Positions 44,096-56,478 of a DNA stretch of 64,000 nucleotides are shown piece after piece. The notes under the pieces are model-generated. The model worked only from the letters and a program-made list of their open reading frames with translations. It searched no databases and was not told the DNA's origin. Location: contig BSBM01000152.1 in NCBI GenBank assembly GCA_027924585.1, positions 1,007,001-1,071,000 on the forward strand, written 5' to 3'. Numbering within the stretch: position 1 is the first letter of the stretch; each line of letters begins with the position of its first letter. This stretch comes from Larix kaempferi. Its lineage: Eukaryota; Streptophyta; Pinopsida; Pinales; Pinaceae. A program made the translations under genes and the position numbers.

Positions 44096-44597
44096 TGTTA
44101 AGTTTAAACCAAATAGACTAGCAAGATCACTGAAAGAAACATAATCACGAGATGGACACAGAATTTACCCTGGGAAACCCTCATGGGGTAGAAAACCCAA
44201 CAAAGCTTTCCTCAATAAGATGATCAACCAAAATACAAGATGTGCTCCAAGACTTAACCTCCTTCTCCAACTCCTATGCAGACCTCCCAGACAAGTGCGC
44301 TACTTTTATGAGTTATGAGTGAGTGTATCAAATGAGGAGCTCTCCTCCTCTATTTATACTAATCCTCAACTGACTAAAATCCCTAATGGGGCCGACCTCT
44401 CCTGGAGAAGTCTAATAACCCCTAAAATATAATATTAGGGCCGACCCCCACATGGTGGGTCTAATAACCCTAGTTACCACAACTCCTCGGAGGAATAAAC
44501 ATCTCCGGATACATAATAGAGTCACCTCAGAGGGATGGAACATCTCTGGAATAATAATGTACAAATATAATATTCTTAGAAGTTACAATATTCAACA
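44096..44597 (-). repeat. Copia 5' LTR
   Basis: 502 bp, promoter copy. TATAAATAG on the minus strand at 44350-44358. Seven substitutions from the 3' LTR. Confidence 0.97.
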
Positions 44598-46517
44598 TAA
44601 TGTCCCTTTTCTGAAATTGATTAAAATAGTGATTTTTTTCAAGTTTTTCACTACTTCGACCTTTGACTAGTCTTGGGTTCTTGACCTCCAAATGGCTCCA
44701 AATGCTCCCAAATTGTTATGGAAAGTGTATGAATTTAGTACATAGATATGAGGTTCAGAGATTGTTTAGAATCTTCAATAGGCATCTTCAACTCTCCTTT
44801 TAGTTCTTGACAAAGTAGGGAGTTCGACTAGCAATTTGTCTTTGACTAGTATTGGTCTCTTGGTCTCCAAATGACTCCAGAAGCTTGTATAATGCGTCTG
44901 AAGGTATTTAAGACATATTAATACATATAAAAAAGGATTATGGTTCTTAAAAACCCTTAAATCACTTCTGAAACTTTCATTTACAATCTGGACAAAGTAG
45001 GGAATATTACTAGTAATTTTGAGCTTCAAATCCCCCAAGGGTAGCGGATGAAGATGGCTTCCCAAATGTTGTTAAGCCCATCCAAATTTCTGAAAAAAGG
45101 TATGGTACTGATAAGTGGCTTTAATGATCTCCCCAATGTATCCTTAATTAGTTCTTATGGCCTTCTGCACTCCTTAGCATCATATGTTTATTTGCAAGAT
45201 TTCACATAGGGGGAAAAGCTAGTTATTTTCACCATGACTTATGAAATTCAAATTTTAGGTACGAAGGGATTATGATCTGTTAATGAAACTTCTTCAGAAA
45301 TTTAATAACACTCCATACATAAAAAAAAATCATAGAGAATAACTGATATAACTTGAAATAGTGGCTCTTCAAACTCCAACAACAAGATCTAGGGGAAATG
45401 GCATCATTTATGCATTGTTTGGTATTTTTACATAACTCCACTTAGTATTTCAACCTGAGAGTATCATGAGAAGTAAAAATAGAGCACATATATCAGATTA
45501 CTAAAATATGGGGCCTCAAGAGCTATCACAAAGAGTTCATAACCTCAACAAGTGCACCTCTCCTCAAGGAGCAAGAATATGCCAAGAAATAGAAGAATGG
45601 TTGTAGAAGCAAGATGAAATAAATTTGACCATGAGTTGTTTTGTAGCTTCAACCTGTAACAAAAGACTCCATTAAATCTCCAAATGAAAGGTCTGAATGC
45701 CCTTTCCAATTACCAACTAGGATGAGAATCTTTCACCCTCGAAATTGGTGCTAAGGCAAGTAGAGTAGCACTGCACTAGCTCTCCTCTCCCAAATGCAAA
45801 ATGCAAATTCTAAAATGATCAAAAGCCATTATTATTCCTCATTAAATCCTTTTATTAACTTCATGAGGCCTTCTAAGGTCGAATTTTCCTTCATGGGCTT
45901 CGTCCAACTCATCTTTGTGGTTTAGTAATCGGTGAAAACATGAAGTTGGGAAACAATTTTGGCTTGTTTTTTACAAACAAAACTGCTAATTTTTATGTTT
46001 TTCAACTTCGACTTCTTCAAACCCATATCTCCCTTAGGAATTTCAACTTGAAGTAAACACAAATGTTTTAGAGAATTGAATTAGCTTTCTACTCGTATTT
46101 TTTTTAATTTTTTTTATGGACATATCGTGGGAAACAATTCCGTGACAACATAGTAAAAAAAAAAAAGAGGGAATCGTGAAGATGCAAGACTTGGATGAAG
46201 TGCATGCCAAGTGTGTTGAGGGAATCTAGCCACCTAAGGATTCCACAAGCCTCCAATTGTCTTCATGACCGAATGCCACATTAGTTTCTCAACATTTATT
46301 ATTTATGTGACCCATTTTAATGTAAATATGGTAAACCAAAGTTATTTTGGGTCCTATAGATCCTTCACTCCAACTTTTAATGCCTCCAACCCCAACCTAG
46401 GAAGCTAGTAATTTTCCTCCTTTATTTGACCCTTAACATCAATTTGACAAACTATCATGAATATGGCCAAAGGCTTAGGCCATTGTGACCCAATGAAAAA
46501 AACTTTGGGACATGACA
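44598..46517 (-). repeat. Array LTR 2, remainder
   Basis: Continues from the copia TSD (TAATGTCCC...) to GGGACATGACA. About 1.92 kb: 45929-46188 is unrelated to the other three LTRs and replaces roughly 345 bp of them. Confidence 0.9.
45929..46188. other. Replaced segment within array LTR 2
   Basis: LTRs 1, 3 and 4 share CTCATATGACACTTGTCTTG and what follows at this point; LTR 2 instead has 260 bp of different sequence with T- and A-runs. Similarity resumes at TTGGATGAAGTGCATGCC. The source is not found elsewhere in the window. Confidence 0.85.
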
Positions 46518-49485
46518 AATCCTCCCTTCCCAATATTTCTTGTCCTCAAGCTTCAACACATGCATGTGGAAGACCCTGCTTTCTTTCCAAAATTTTTCTT
46601 CCCAAAATTTCTCTTCTAAAACCTTGAGTAGAGCCACCCATGCACTACAATTGCGTGTTTCCAAAAGCAAGGAGATATGGGTTTTATTTTTCATTTTGAT
46701 ATCCCCTGTAACATCACCACTAAACACCAAAATGTTAATTAAATCCATCAAAACCATGTTTGCACAATTACTCTTTACCTATTTCATATTTTGGAAACCT
46801 TTTCTCATACTACTGCATAATTCTTTGAAGTTGCCATCGAGTTGCCTAACTTTCAGTCTTCTAGATTCCATGAAGATTTTAGAGAGGAACCACCGTACTT
46901 GATGAGGCAATACTCTGATTAAAATCACTTTATTAAGTGGGGAATCCATCCCCCATACTACTTGTTTCCCAAAAAATTTGAAATCAATGGGACTGAAATT
47001 ATTCCAGGGTCCCATTGCTTGTATTGCACTCCAACAATTAGGAGTGCTATCCAACTCATACCATCAGGTAAGAGAATTACTGGATCCATTTTTCTTGTAT
47101 GCATTCTTCCAAACATCATGAGTACAAAATATATATCATAGATAACAACATAATGGAAATGTACATCAAGGAGGTGCTTCATCAAAGAATCATGAAAGTG
47201 CTTATACCTCCAAGTAAGTAGACCACCATTTGCCAAGAGCATACAAGGTTCAAGTGACCAATTAAATCTTCTCCAATGACATAGGTGAGGATCCAAGGTC
47301 CTATAATGCTGATCCAAAACGATTTAAGATGAATCAAAATAATCAGCCATGTGTTCTTTCATCCAAGAAGTGAATGAAGAACCTCCACTAAAATCTGAAC
47401 CAAGTAGGGAACAAGGAAAATAATAAGCCTTCAAGGGGCTCACAGAAGTACCATTTGTGCATCCATGAACATGTGTATCCTTAAGAAATAACAAAATATG
47501 TTGATTCCAATAATAATTTTCTCCACTCATATATCTCTTAACCCAAGTAGTGGATGAAGTTCCTCCAATATCAATTGAACTAAGCAAGGTGCAAGGAAAA
47601 TCATGAGTCTTCAAGTGACTCAAGTGAACATCATAAGTGCATCCATGTAGATGTGTTTCATCATAAGGTAACAATGAATGTTGCTGCAATTGTAAATACG
47701 AAATGGCCCTAATAATGTCATCATATAAAGGAGAGATAAGAGTTTCATGCTCCTCATGTGGCACCATAAAAAATAAACCTTTCACCCATATTTCATTAGG
47801 ATGAATGCTGCAAAATATGGAAGTGCGTAGGATGTAGGAGAATGAACCAACTCACCCAATTGATCAGAAAGTACAGAATTGTCCTCATGTGAATGCTCCA
47901 TAATGGTAGGATCATGCACCTCCCTCAAAAGTGCATAACGTTCCTCATAGGTTGGTTCCAAGGAAGTGGAATGAACTTCTTCAAAAAATGTGTAACCATT
48001 TCCAAGAGGAAACTCAAGTTCCTCTTCCACCACATCAAGTGCTTGGATCTCATCAATATCATCTTCAAACACATCAAGCACATGCAAATTTCCATGTTTC
48101 TCATAATATACCATGTCATGAGAATCCTCCATGCAATCTACCATATGACAATTTGAAACATAGGAGGAAGAACAAGTATATTGCAACCTTTCAAGAAGTT
48201 GCTCATTTTGAATTTTGAGTTCATGAATATCCTCATTATTCTTCAAGTATGCATTAGGTAATAATTCATTAACCTCAACCAAATGTTTCCTATCAAAAAT
48301 AAAAGACATGACATTAGCTTTGTTGTTGCACATTGCTTTTTGAATCTTTTCCATGTCTTCAAGGAAGGATGGATCCTCCAAGGAAGAAACTTTCCAACAA
48401 GAATTTGACACTAATGCTTGAGTGTCATGGAGCATGCTAAGGGTCTCTTGGATATTCTTTTCATTCATATTTAAGGAGCCTTCAATAAAATGAGGCTCTT
48501 GTAAATGAACCTCCTCACCTTCTTCCTTCTTACTTGGACCAACTTCATGAAGCTCAAGTGGTAATGGGGAAGTTGATTTTGTTTCTTTTTCAACTACTAC
48601 AAGGTCTTCATTTTCATGCTTAATGGGAGTTTGGATTGCAACAAAAATTTCAAAAGTTTTCTCTATGTTACCAACATAGAGGTGTGAGCACCCATTAGTA
48701 GGCACTCCTTCATAGTTTAAGCATCCATCAGTAGATGCTCTTTGATTCATGTCCAAGGTAGAATGTGTCTCTTCCTTTTGCTCCTTCAAGCAAGCTGACG
48801 CATTTTGTACCCAAGTATGTGTAGAAATTTGAGATGAGCCATCTAAGTTGGTAAGTGGAATTTTACTTATTTCATAATTCAATTCTCTATTTTGAAATGG
48901 ATTCTTATTACCTTCCTTCATCTTGAGCTTGTTTGAGACAATGAGGTATTGATCAAATGGTACAGTGTTTCTGCAATATTCACTCAAAATTTTCCATTCA
49001 AGTATAATTTCTTCCACATCATTTGGGGATTTAATATTTGATTTGGACTCAAGAAATTTTTGTGTAGTAGGCCTTGGTGTCCTCTGAAATTCATTTTCTC
49101 TATTATGGGGTCCTGTGCTTGAGAGAATATGCTCACGCATTGGCTTCTTTTCCTCACAATGAGAATTGTTGATGCCTCCTATTACTCCTTTGCTCCCAAG
49201 TTGGCTAGACATCAATTCGAATCCTTTCATCATATGTTTTTTCATGTCTCAGATACCACTTAATGTATTCAAAAAATGGTTTTATGAGTTTCCTAAGCTT
49301 CTCACCATCATCTGAGGTTCCCTTTTCATCCCTAGTCATAGTTTCCTAAACAAATTGCTCTTCTTTTCCTACTTTTTCCTCTTCAACAAAATACTTTTGG
49401 TTTCAATATATAATGGTGGTCCTTGAATTCTTTTCCTCATAAATATTAGATCACATCCGGTTCTAAGATCATGCTCTGCTACCAC
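46518..49485 (-). pseudogene. Array internal region 2, longest surviving ORF
   Basis: PPT-like tract at 46518-46531. The minus-strand ORF 49245-47782 (487 codons) is the longest piece of the family protein. It includes SPNDVEEIILEWKILSEYCR, a Glu-rich middle, LLERLQYTCSSSYVSNCHM and DVVEEELEFPLGNGYTF. A 2-base insertion near 47825 shifts it into ORF 47785-47324. That one contains two similar modules of about 59 codons (DETHLHGCT...FPCTLLSS and DTHVHGCT...FPCSLLGS). ORFs 47317-46958 and 46757-46455 continue it. The N terminus (MTRDEKG) is cut by a frameshift near 49250. No known domain; unit 2 is the least damaged. Confidence 0.75.
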
Positions 49486-51496
49486 TGTAATGTCCTTTTT
49501 TTGAAATTTATTAAAATGGTGAATTTTTGAACTTTTTTCACTAGTTCGACCTTTGACTAGTCTTGGGTTCTTGACCTCCAAATGGCTCCAAATGCTCCCA
49601 AATTGTAATGTAAAGTGTAATAATGGTTTTAGTACATAAATATTAGGTTCGGGGATTCTTTAGACTCTTCAATAGGATTCTTCAACTCTCCTTTAAGTTT
49701 TGGCCAAAGTGGGGAGTTTGACTAGCAATTTCTCTTTGACTAGTATTGGTCTCTTGGTCTCCAAATGACTCCAAATGCTTGTATAATGGGTCTAAAGGTA
49801 TTTGAGAGGTATTAATACATATAAAATAGGTTGATGGATTCTTAAAAACCCTTAAATAACTTCTGCAACATTCATTTACAATCTGGACAAAGTAGGGAAG
49901 ATTACTAGTAATTTCGAGCTTCAAATTCCCCAAGGGTAGTGGACGAAGATGGCTTCCCAAATGATGTTAAACCCTTACAAATTTCAGAAAATAGGTATGG
50001 TATTGATAATTGGATTTAATGATCTCTCCAATGTATCCTTAATTAGTTCTTATGTCCTTCTGCAACTCCTTAAAATCATATGTTTATTTGCAACATTTCA
50101 CATAGGGCGAAAGGCTAGTTATTTTCACCATGACTTATGAAAATCAAATTTTAGGTTCCAAGGGATTATGATCTGCTAATGAAACTTCTTCAAAAATTTA
50201 ATAACACTCCATACATAAAAAAAATCACAGAGAATAACTGATATAACTTGAAATAGTGTCTCTTCAAACTCCAACAACAAGATCTAGGGGAAATGGCATC
50301 ATTTATGCAATATTTGGTATTTTTACATAACTCCACTTAGTATTTCAACCTGAGAGTATCATGAGAAGTAAAAAAATAGTATATATATCATATTACAAAG
50401 ATATGGGGCCTCAAGATCTATCACAAAGAGTTCATCACCTCAACAAGTGCGCCTCTCCTCAAGGAGCAAGAATATGCCATGAAATAGAAGAATGGTTGTA
50501 GAAGCAAGCTGAAAGAGATGTGACCATGAGCTGTCCTATAGCTTCAACCTGTAAAAAAAGACTCCATTAAATCTCCAAATGAAAGGTCTAAATGGCCTTT
50601 CCAATTACCAACTAGGATGAGAAATTTTCACCCTCGAAATTGGTGCTAAGGCAAGTAGAGTAGCACTTCACTAGCTCTCCTCTCTCAAATGCAAAATGCA
50701 AATTCTAAAATGATCAAAAGCCATTATTATTCCTCATTAAATCCTTTTATTAACTTCATGAGGCCTCCTAAGGTCGAATTTCCCTTCATGGGCTTCCTCC
50801 AACTCATCTTTGTGGTTTAGTAACTCATATGACACTTGTCTTGCCTCTTCATGCTCCAAATATTTCCCCAAGGAGAATGGTTGCCTCTAACTCCCTAATG
50901 CACCCTCTTTGTGGCTATATTTAGCCTTGACATGTCAGATTTTTCATAGTCTGCAATCAGTTCTGAATATGTCATACAATCTTTATCATTGGTTGTCATA
51001 GAGTATAGGGAATCTCCTTCCAAATGGCACACATTGTCTTCCTAACCTCTTCCTCTCCCCATGGGAGTTACTTGTCTTCACCAATTCGACTTCCTTAGCT
51101 CATAAAATGCAATATGAAACCTCACTAACCTCCAAATATGCTTCCTTAACCATAGATTCGAATTGGATGAAGTGCATGCCAAGTGTGTGGAGGGAATCTA
51201 GCCAGCTAAGGATTCCATAAGCCTCCAATTGTCTCCATGACCCAATGCCACATTATTTTCTCAACAATATTTATTATTTATGTAACCCATTTTAATGTTT
51301 ATATGGTAAACCAAAGTTATTTTGGGTCCTATAGCTCCGTCACTCCAAATTTTAATGCCTCCACCCCCAACCTAGGAAACTAGTAATTTTCCTCCTTGGC
51401 AATTATTTTACCCTTAACATCAATTTGACAAACTCTCATGAATATGGCCAAATACTTAGGCCATTGTAACCCAATGCAAAATTTTGGGACATGAAA
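49486..51496 (-). repeat. Array LTR 3
   Basis: 2011 bp, TGTAATGTCC...GGGACATGAAA; the terminal CA has become AA. Confidence 0.92.
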
Positions 51497-54471
51497 AATC
51501 CTCTCTTCCCAATATTGCTTGTCCTCAAGCAATTTCAACACGTGCATGTGGAAGAACCTGCTTTCTTTCCAAAATTTTGCTTCCTAAAACATCTCTTCTA
51601 AAACCTTTAGTAGAGCCACCCATGCACTACAATTATGTGTTTCCAAAAGTAAGGAGATATGGGTTTTCTTTTTCATTTTGATATCCCCTATAACATCACC
51701 ACTAAACACCAAAATGTTAATTAAATCCATCAAAACCATGTTTGCACAATTACACTTTACCTCTTTCATATTTTTTAAACCTTGTATGATACTACTGCAT
51801 AATTCTTTGAAGTTGCCACTGATTTGCCCAACTTTCAGTGTTCTAGATTACATGAAGATTTTAGAGAGGAACCACCATGCTTGATGCTGCACTACTCTAA
51901 TTAAAATCACTTTATTAAGTGGGGAATCCATCCCCCATATTACTTGTTCCCCTAAAAGTTTGAAATCAATGGGACTAAAATTATTCCAGGGTCCCATTGC
52001 TTGTATTGCAATCCAACAATTAGGAGTGCTATCTAACTCATACCATCAGGTAAGAGGATTCCTGGATCCCATTTTCTTGTATGCATTCTTCCAAACATCA
52101 TGAGTACAAACTATATATCATAGAAGTACATAACAACATAATGAAAATGTACATCAAGGAGGTGCTTCATCAAAGAATCATGAAAGTGCTTATACCTCCA
52201 AGTAAGTAGACCACCATTTGCCAAGTGCATATAAGCTTCAAGTGACCAATTAAATCTGCTCCAATGACATAGGTGAGGATCCCATGTCCTATATTGATGC
52301 TCCAAAAGGATGTAAGATGCATCAAAATAATCAGCCATGAGTTCTTTCATCCAAGAAGTGAATGAAGAACCTCCATGAAAATCTGAACCAAGTAGGGAAC
52401 AAAGAAAACAATAATCCTACAAGGGCCTCACAGAAGTACCATTTGTGCATCCATGAACATGTGTATCATCAAGAAATAACAAAGGATATTGCTTCCAATA
52501 ATAATTTTCTCCACTCATATATCTCTTCACCCAGGTAGTGGATGAATTTCCTCCAATATCAATTGAACTAAGCAAGTAGCAAGGAAAATCATGAGTCTTC
52601 AAGTGACTCAAGTGAACATCATAAGTGCATCCATGTAGATGTGTTTCATCATAATGTAACAATGAATGCTGCTGCAATTGTAAATATGAAATGGCCCTAA
52701 TAATGTCATCATATAAATGAGAGATAGGAGTTTCATGCTCCTCATGTGGCACCATAAAAAATAAACCTTTCACCCATACTTCATTAGAATGAATGTTGCA
52801 AAATATGGAAGTGTAGGATGTAGGAGAATGAACCAACTCACCCAATTGATCAGAAAGTACAGAAGTGTCCTCATGTGAATGCTCCATAATGGTAGGATCG
52901 CGCACCTCCCTCAAAAATGCAGAACTTTCCTCATAGATTGGTTCCAAGGTAGTGGAATAAACTTCTTCATAAAATGTGTAACCATTTCCAAGAGGAAATT
53001 GAAGTTCCTCTTCCACCACATCAATTGATTGGATCTCATCAATCTCATCTTCAAACACATCAAGCACATGCAAATTTCCATGTTTCTCATGATCTACCAT
53101 GTCATGAGAATCCTCCATGCAATCTGCCATATGACAATTTGAAACATAAGAGGAAGAACAAGTATATTGCAACCTTTCAAGAAGTTGCTCATTTTGAATT
53201 TTGAGTTGATGAATATCCTCATTATTCTTCAAGTATGCATTAGGTAATAATTCATTAAGCTCAACCAAATTTTTCCTATCAAAAAGCAAATACAAAATTA
53301 CCTTTGATGTTTCACATTGCTCTTTGAATCTTCTCCATGTCTTCAAGGAAGGATGGATCCTCCATTGAAGAAACTTTCCAACAAGAATTTGACACTAATG
53401 CTTGAGTGTTATGGAGCATGCTAACGGTATCTTGGATATTATTTTCATTCATCTTCAAGGAACCTTCAAGAAAATGAGGCTCTTGTAAATGAACCTCCTC
53501 ATCTTCTTCCTTCTTACTTGGACCAAATTCATGAAGCTCAAGTGGTGATGGGGAAGTTGATCTTGTTTCTTCTTCAACTGCTACAAGGTCTTCATTTTCA
53601 TGATTAATGGGAGTTTGGATTGCAGAAACACTTTCAAAAGTTGTCTCTATGTCACCAACATAGAGGTGTGAGAACCCATTAGTAGGAAATCCTTCATAGT
53701 TTAAGCATCCATCAGTAGATTCTCTTTGATTCATGTCCAAGGTAGAATGTGTCTCTTCCTTTTTCTCCTTCAAGCAAGTTGATGCATTTTGTACCCAAAT
53801 ATGTGCAGAACTTTGAGATGAGCCATATAAGGTGGGAAGTGGCATGTTACTTATTGCATAATTCAATTATCTATTTTGAAATGGATTCTTATTACCTTCC
53901 TTCATCTTGAGATTGTTTGAGACAATGATGTATTGATCAATTGGTACAGTGTTTCTGCGATATTCACTCAAATTTTGCCATTCGAGTAGAATTTCTTCCA
54001 CGTCATTTGGGGCTTTAATATTTTCTTTGGACTCAAGAAATTTTTGTGCAATAGGCCGTGGTGTTATCTGAAATTCATTTTATCTATTATGGGGTCTTGT
54101 ACTTGAGAGAATATGCTCACCTATTGGCTTATTTTCCTCACAATGAGACATGTTGTTGCCTCCTATTACTCCTTTGTTCCCATGTTGGCTAGACATCAAT
54201 TCGAATCCTTTCAGAATATTTTTGTTCATGTCTCTGATACCACTTGTAATGTATTCAAAAAATGGTTTTATGAGTTTCCTAAGCTTCTCACCATCAGCTG
54301 AGGTTCCCTTTTCATCCCTAGTCATAGTTTCCTAAAAAAATCGCTCTTCTTTTCCTACTTTTTCCTCTTCAACAAAACACTTTTGGTTTTAATATCTAAT
54401 GGTGGTCCCTGAATTATTTTCCTCATGAATATAAGACCACATAAGGTGCCAAGATCATGCCCTGATACCAC
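51497..54471 (-). pseudogene. Array internal region 3 with broken long ORF
   Basis: PPT-like tract at 51497-51510 and PBS at 54459-54470. Minus-strand pieces: 54325-54080 (N terminus, MTRDEKGTSADGEKLRKLI), 53866-53312, 53346-52417 (309 codons, includes the first HGCT module and part of the second) and 52350-52111. It corresponds throughout to internal regions 1 and 2, with different stops, so each unit decayed independently. No pol domain. Confidence 0.75.
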
Positions 54472-56478
54472 TGTAATGTCCCTTTTTTTAAATTTATTAA
54501 AATGGTGATTTTTTCAACTTTTTTCACTAGTTCGACCTTTGACTAGTGTTGGGTTCTTGACCTCCAAATGGCTCCAAATGCTCCCAACTTGTTATGGAAA
54601 GAGTATGAATGGTTTTAGTACATAAATATGAGTTTCATGGATTCTTTAGACTCTTTAATAGGATTCTTCAACTCTCCTTTAAGTTCTGTCCAAAGTAGGG
54701 AGTTTGACTAGCAACTTCTCTTTGACTAGTATTGGTCTCTTGGTCTCGAAATGAGTCCAAATGCTTGTATAATGGTTCTGAAGGTATTTGATAGGTATTA
54801 ATAGATATAAAAGAGGATGAAGGATTCTTAAAAACCCTTAAATCACTTCTGCAACATTCATTTACAATCTGGACAAAGTAGGGAAGATTACTAGTAATTT
54901 CGAGCTTCAAATCCCCCAAGGGTAGTGGACGAAGATGGCTTCCAAAATGTCGTTAAACCATTCCAAATTTATGAAAAGAGGTATGGTACTAGTTAGTGGC
55001 TTTAATTATGTCCCCAATGTATCCTTAATTAGTTCTTATGGCCTTCTGTAACTCCTTAAAAGCATATGTTTATTTGGAAGATTTCACATAGGGGAAAAGC
55101 TAGTTATTTTCACTATGACTTATGAAATTCAAATTTTAGGTGCCAAGGGCTTATGACCTATTAATGAAAATTCTTAGGAACTTTAATAACAATCCGTACA
55201 TTAAAAAAATCACATATAATAACTGATATAACTCGAAATAGTGTCTCTTCAAAGTCCAACAAAAAGATCTAGGGGAAATGGCATCATTTATGCATTGTTT
55301 GGTATTTTTACATAACTCCACTTAGTATTTCGACCTGAGAGTCTCATGAGAAGTAAGAAAAGAGTATAGATATCAGATTAAAAATATATGGGGCCTCAAG
55401 AGCTATCAGAAAGAGTTCATCACCTCAATAAGTACGCCTCTCCTCAAGGAGCAATAATATACCAAGAAATAGAAGAATGGTTGTAGAAGCAAGCTGAAAG
55501 AGATGTGACCATGAGCTGTCCTTTAGCTTCAAACTATAACAAAATAATCCATTAAAGCTACAAATGAATGGTCTGAATGGCCTTTCCAATTACCAACTAG
55601 GATGGGAATCTTTCACCCTCGAAATTGGTGCTAAGGCAAGTAGAGTAGCACTCCACTAGCTCTCCTCTCCCAAATGCAAAATGCAAATTCTAAAATGATC
55701 AAAAGCCATTATTATTCCTCATTAAATCCTTTTATTAACTTCATGAGGCCTCGTAAGGTCAAATTTCCCTTCATGGGCTTCCTCCAACTCATCTTTGTGA
55801 TTTAGTAACTCATATGACACTTGTCTTACCTCTTCATGCTCCAAATATTTCCCCAAGTAGAATGGCTGCCTCTAAATCCCTAATGCGCACTCTTTGTGGC
55901 TATATTTAGCCCTGAAATGCCATATTGTTCATAGTCTGCAGTCAGGTCTGAATATGTCATAGAATATTTATCATTGGTTGTCATAGAGTATAGGGAATCT
56001 CCTTCCAAGTGGCACACATTGTCTTCCTAACCTCTTCCTCTCCCCATGGGAGTTACTCCTATTCACCAATTCGACTTCCTTAGCTCATGAAATTCCACAT
56101 TAAACCTCACCAACCTCCAAATACGCTGCCTTACCCATATATTCGACTTGGATGAAGTGCATGCCAAGTGTGTGGAGGGAATCTAGCCACCTAAGGATTC
56201 CACAAGCCTCCAATTGTCTTCATGACCCAATGCCACATTATTTTCTAAACATTTATTATTTATGTGACCCATTTTAATGTGAATATGGTAAACCAAAGTT
56301 ATTTTGGGTCCTCTAGCTCCTTCACTCCAACTTTTAATGCCTCCACCCCCAACCTAGGAAACTAGTAAATTTCCTCCTTGGCAATTATTTGACCTTTAAC
56401 ATCAATTTGACAAACTCTCATGAATATAGCCAAAGGCTTAGGCTGTTGTGATGCAATGCAAAATTTTGGGACATGACA
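54472..56478 (-). repeat. Array LTR 4
   Basis: 2007 bp, right outer end of the array, ending GGGACATGACA and followed by the second CCAAA. Confidence 0.92.

Larger units (their letters stand above)
37457..44597 (-). mobile_element. Ty1/copia retrotransposon, young, nearly intact
   Basis: 502-bp LTRs at 37457-37958 and 44096-44597 differ at seven positions (about 98.6% identical by my count). TSD TAATG is on both sides. PBS GCTCTGATACCA abuts the right LTR (44084-44095) and a polypurine tract abuts the left LTR. Gag-Pol reads on the minus strand with one premature stop and one frameshift. The element inserted into LTR 2 of the tandem array. The intact sequence of the same site is seen at the other two internal-LTR junctions (49480-49500 and 54466-54486). 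Confidence 0.97.
32472..56478 (-). mobile_element. Tandem array of a pol-less LTR retrotransposon: 4 LTRs, 3 internal regions
   Basis: Four LTR copies (about 2.0 kb) alternate with three internal regions (2974, 2968 and 2975 bp). Each internal region has a PPT at its left and an initiator-Met PBS at its right, so all three units read on the minus strand. The array is flanked by CCAAA at 32467-32471 and 56479-56483. The LTR termini are TGTAATGTCCC and GGGACATGACA, an 11-bp inverted repeat with one mismatch. No TSD is found between units: each inner LTR serves as 3' LTR of one unit and 5' LTR of the next. A copia element splits LTR 2 after its seventh base. Confidence 0.93.
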
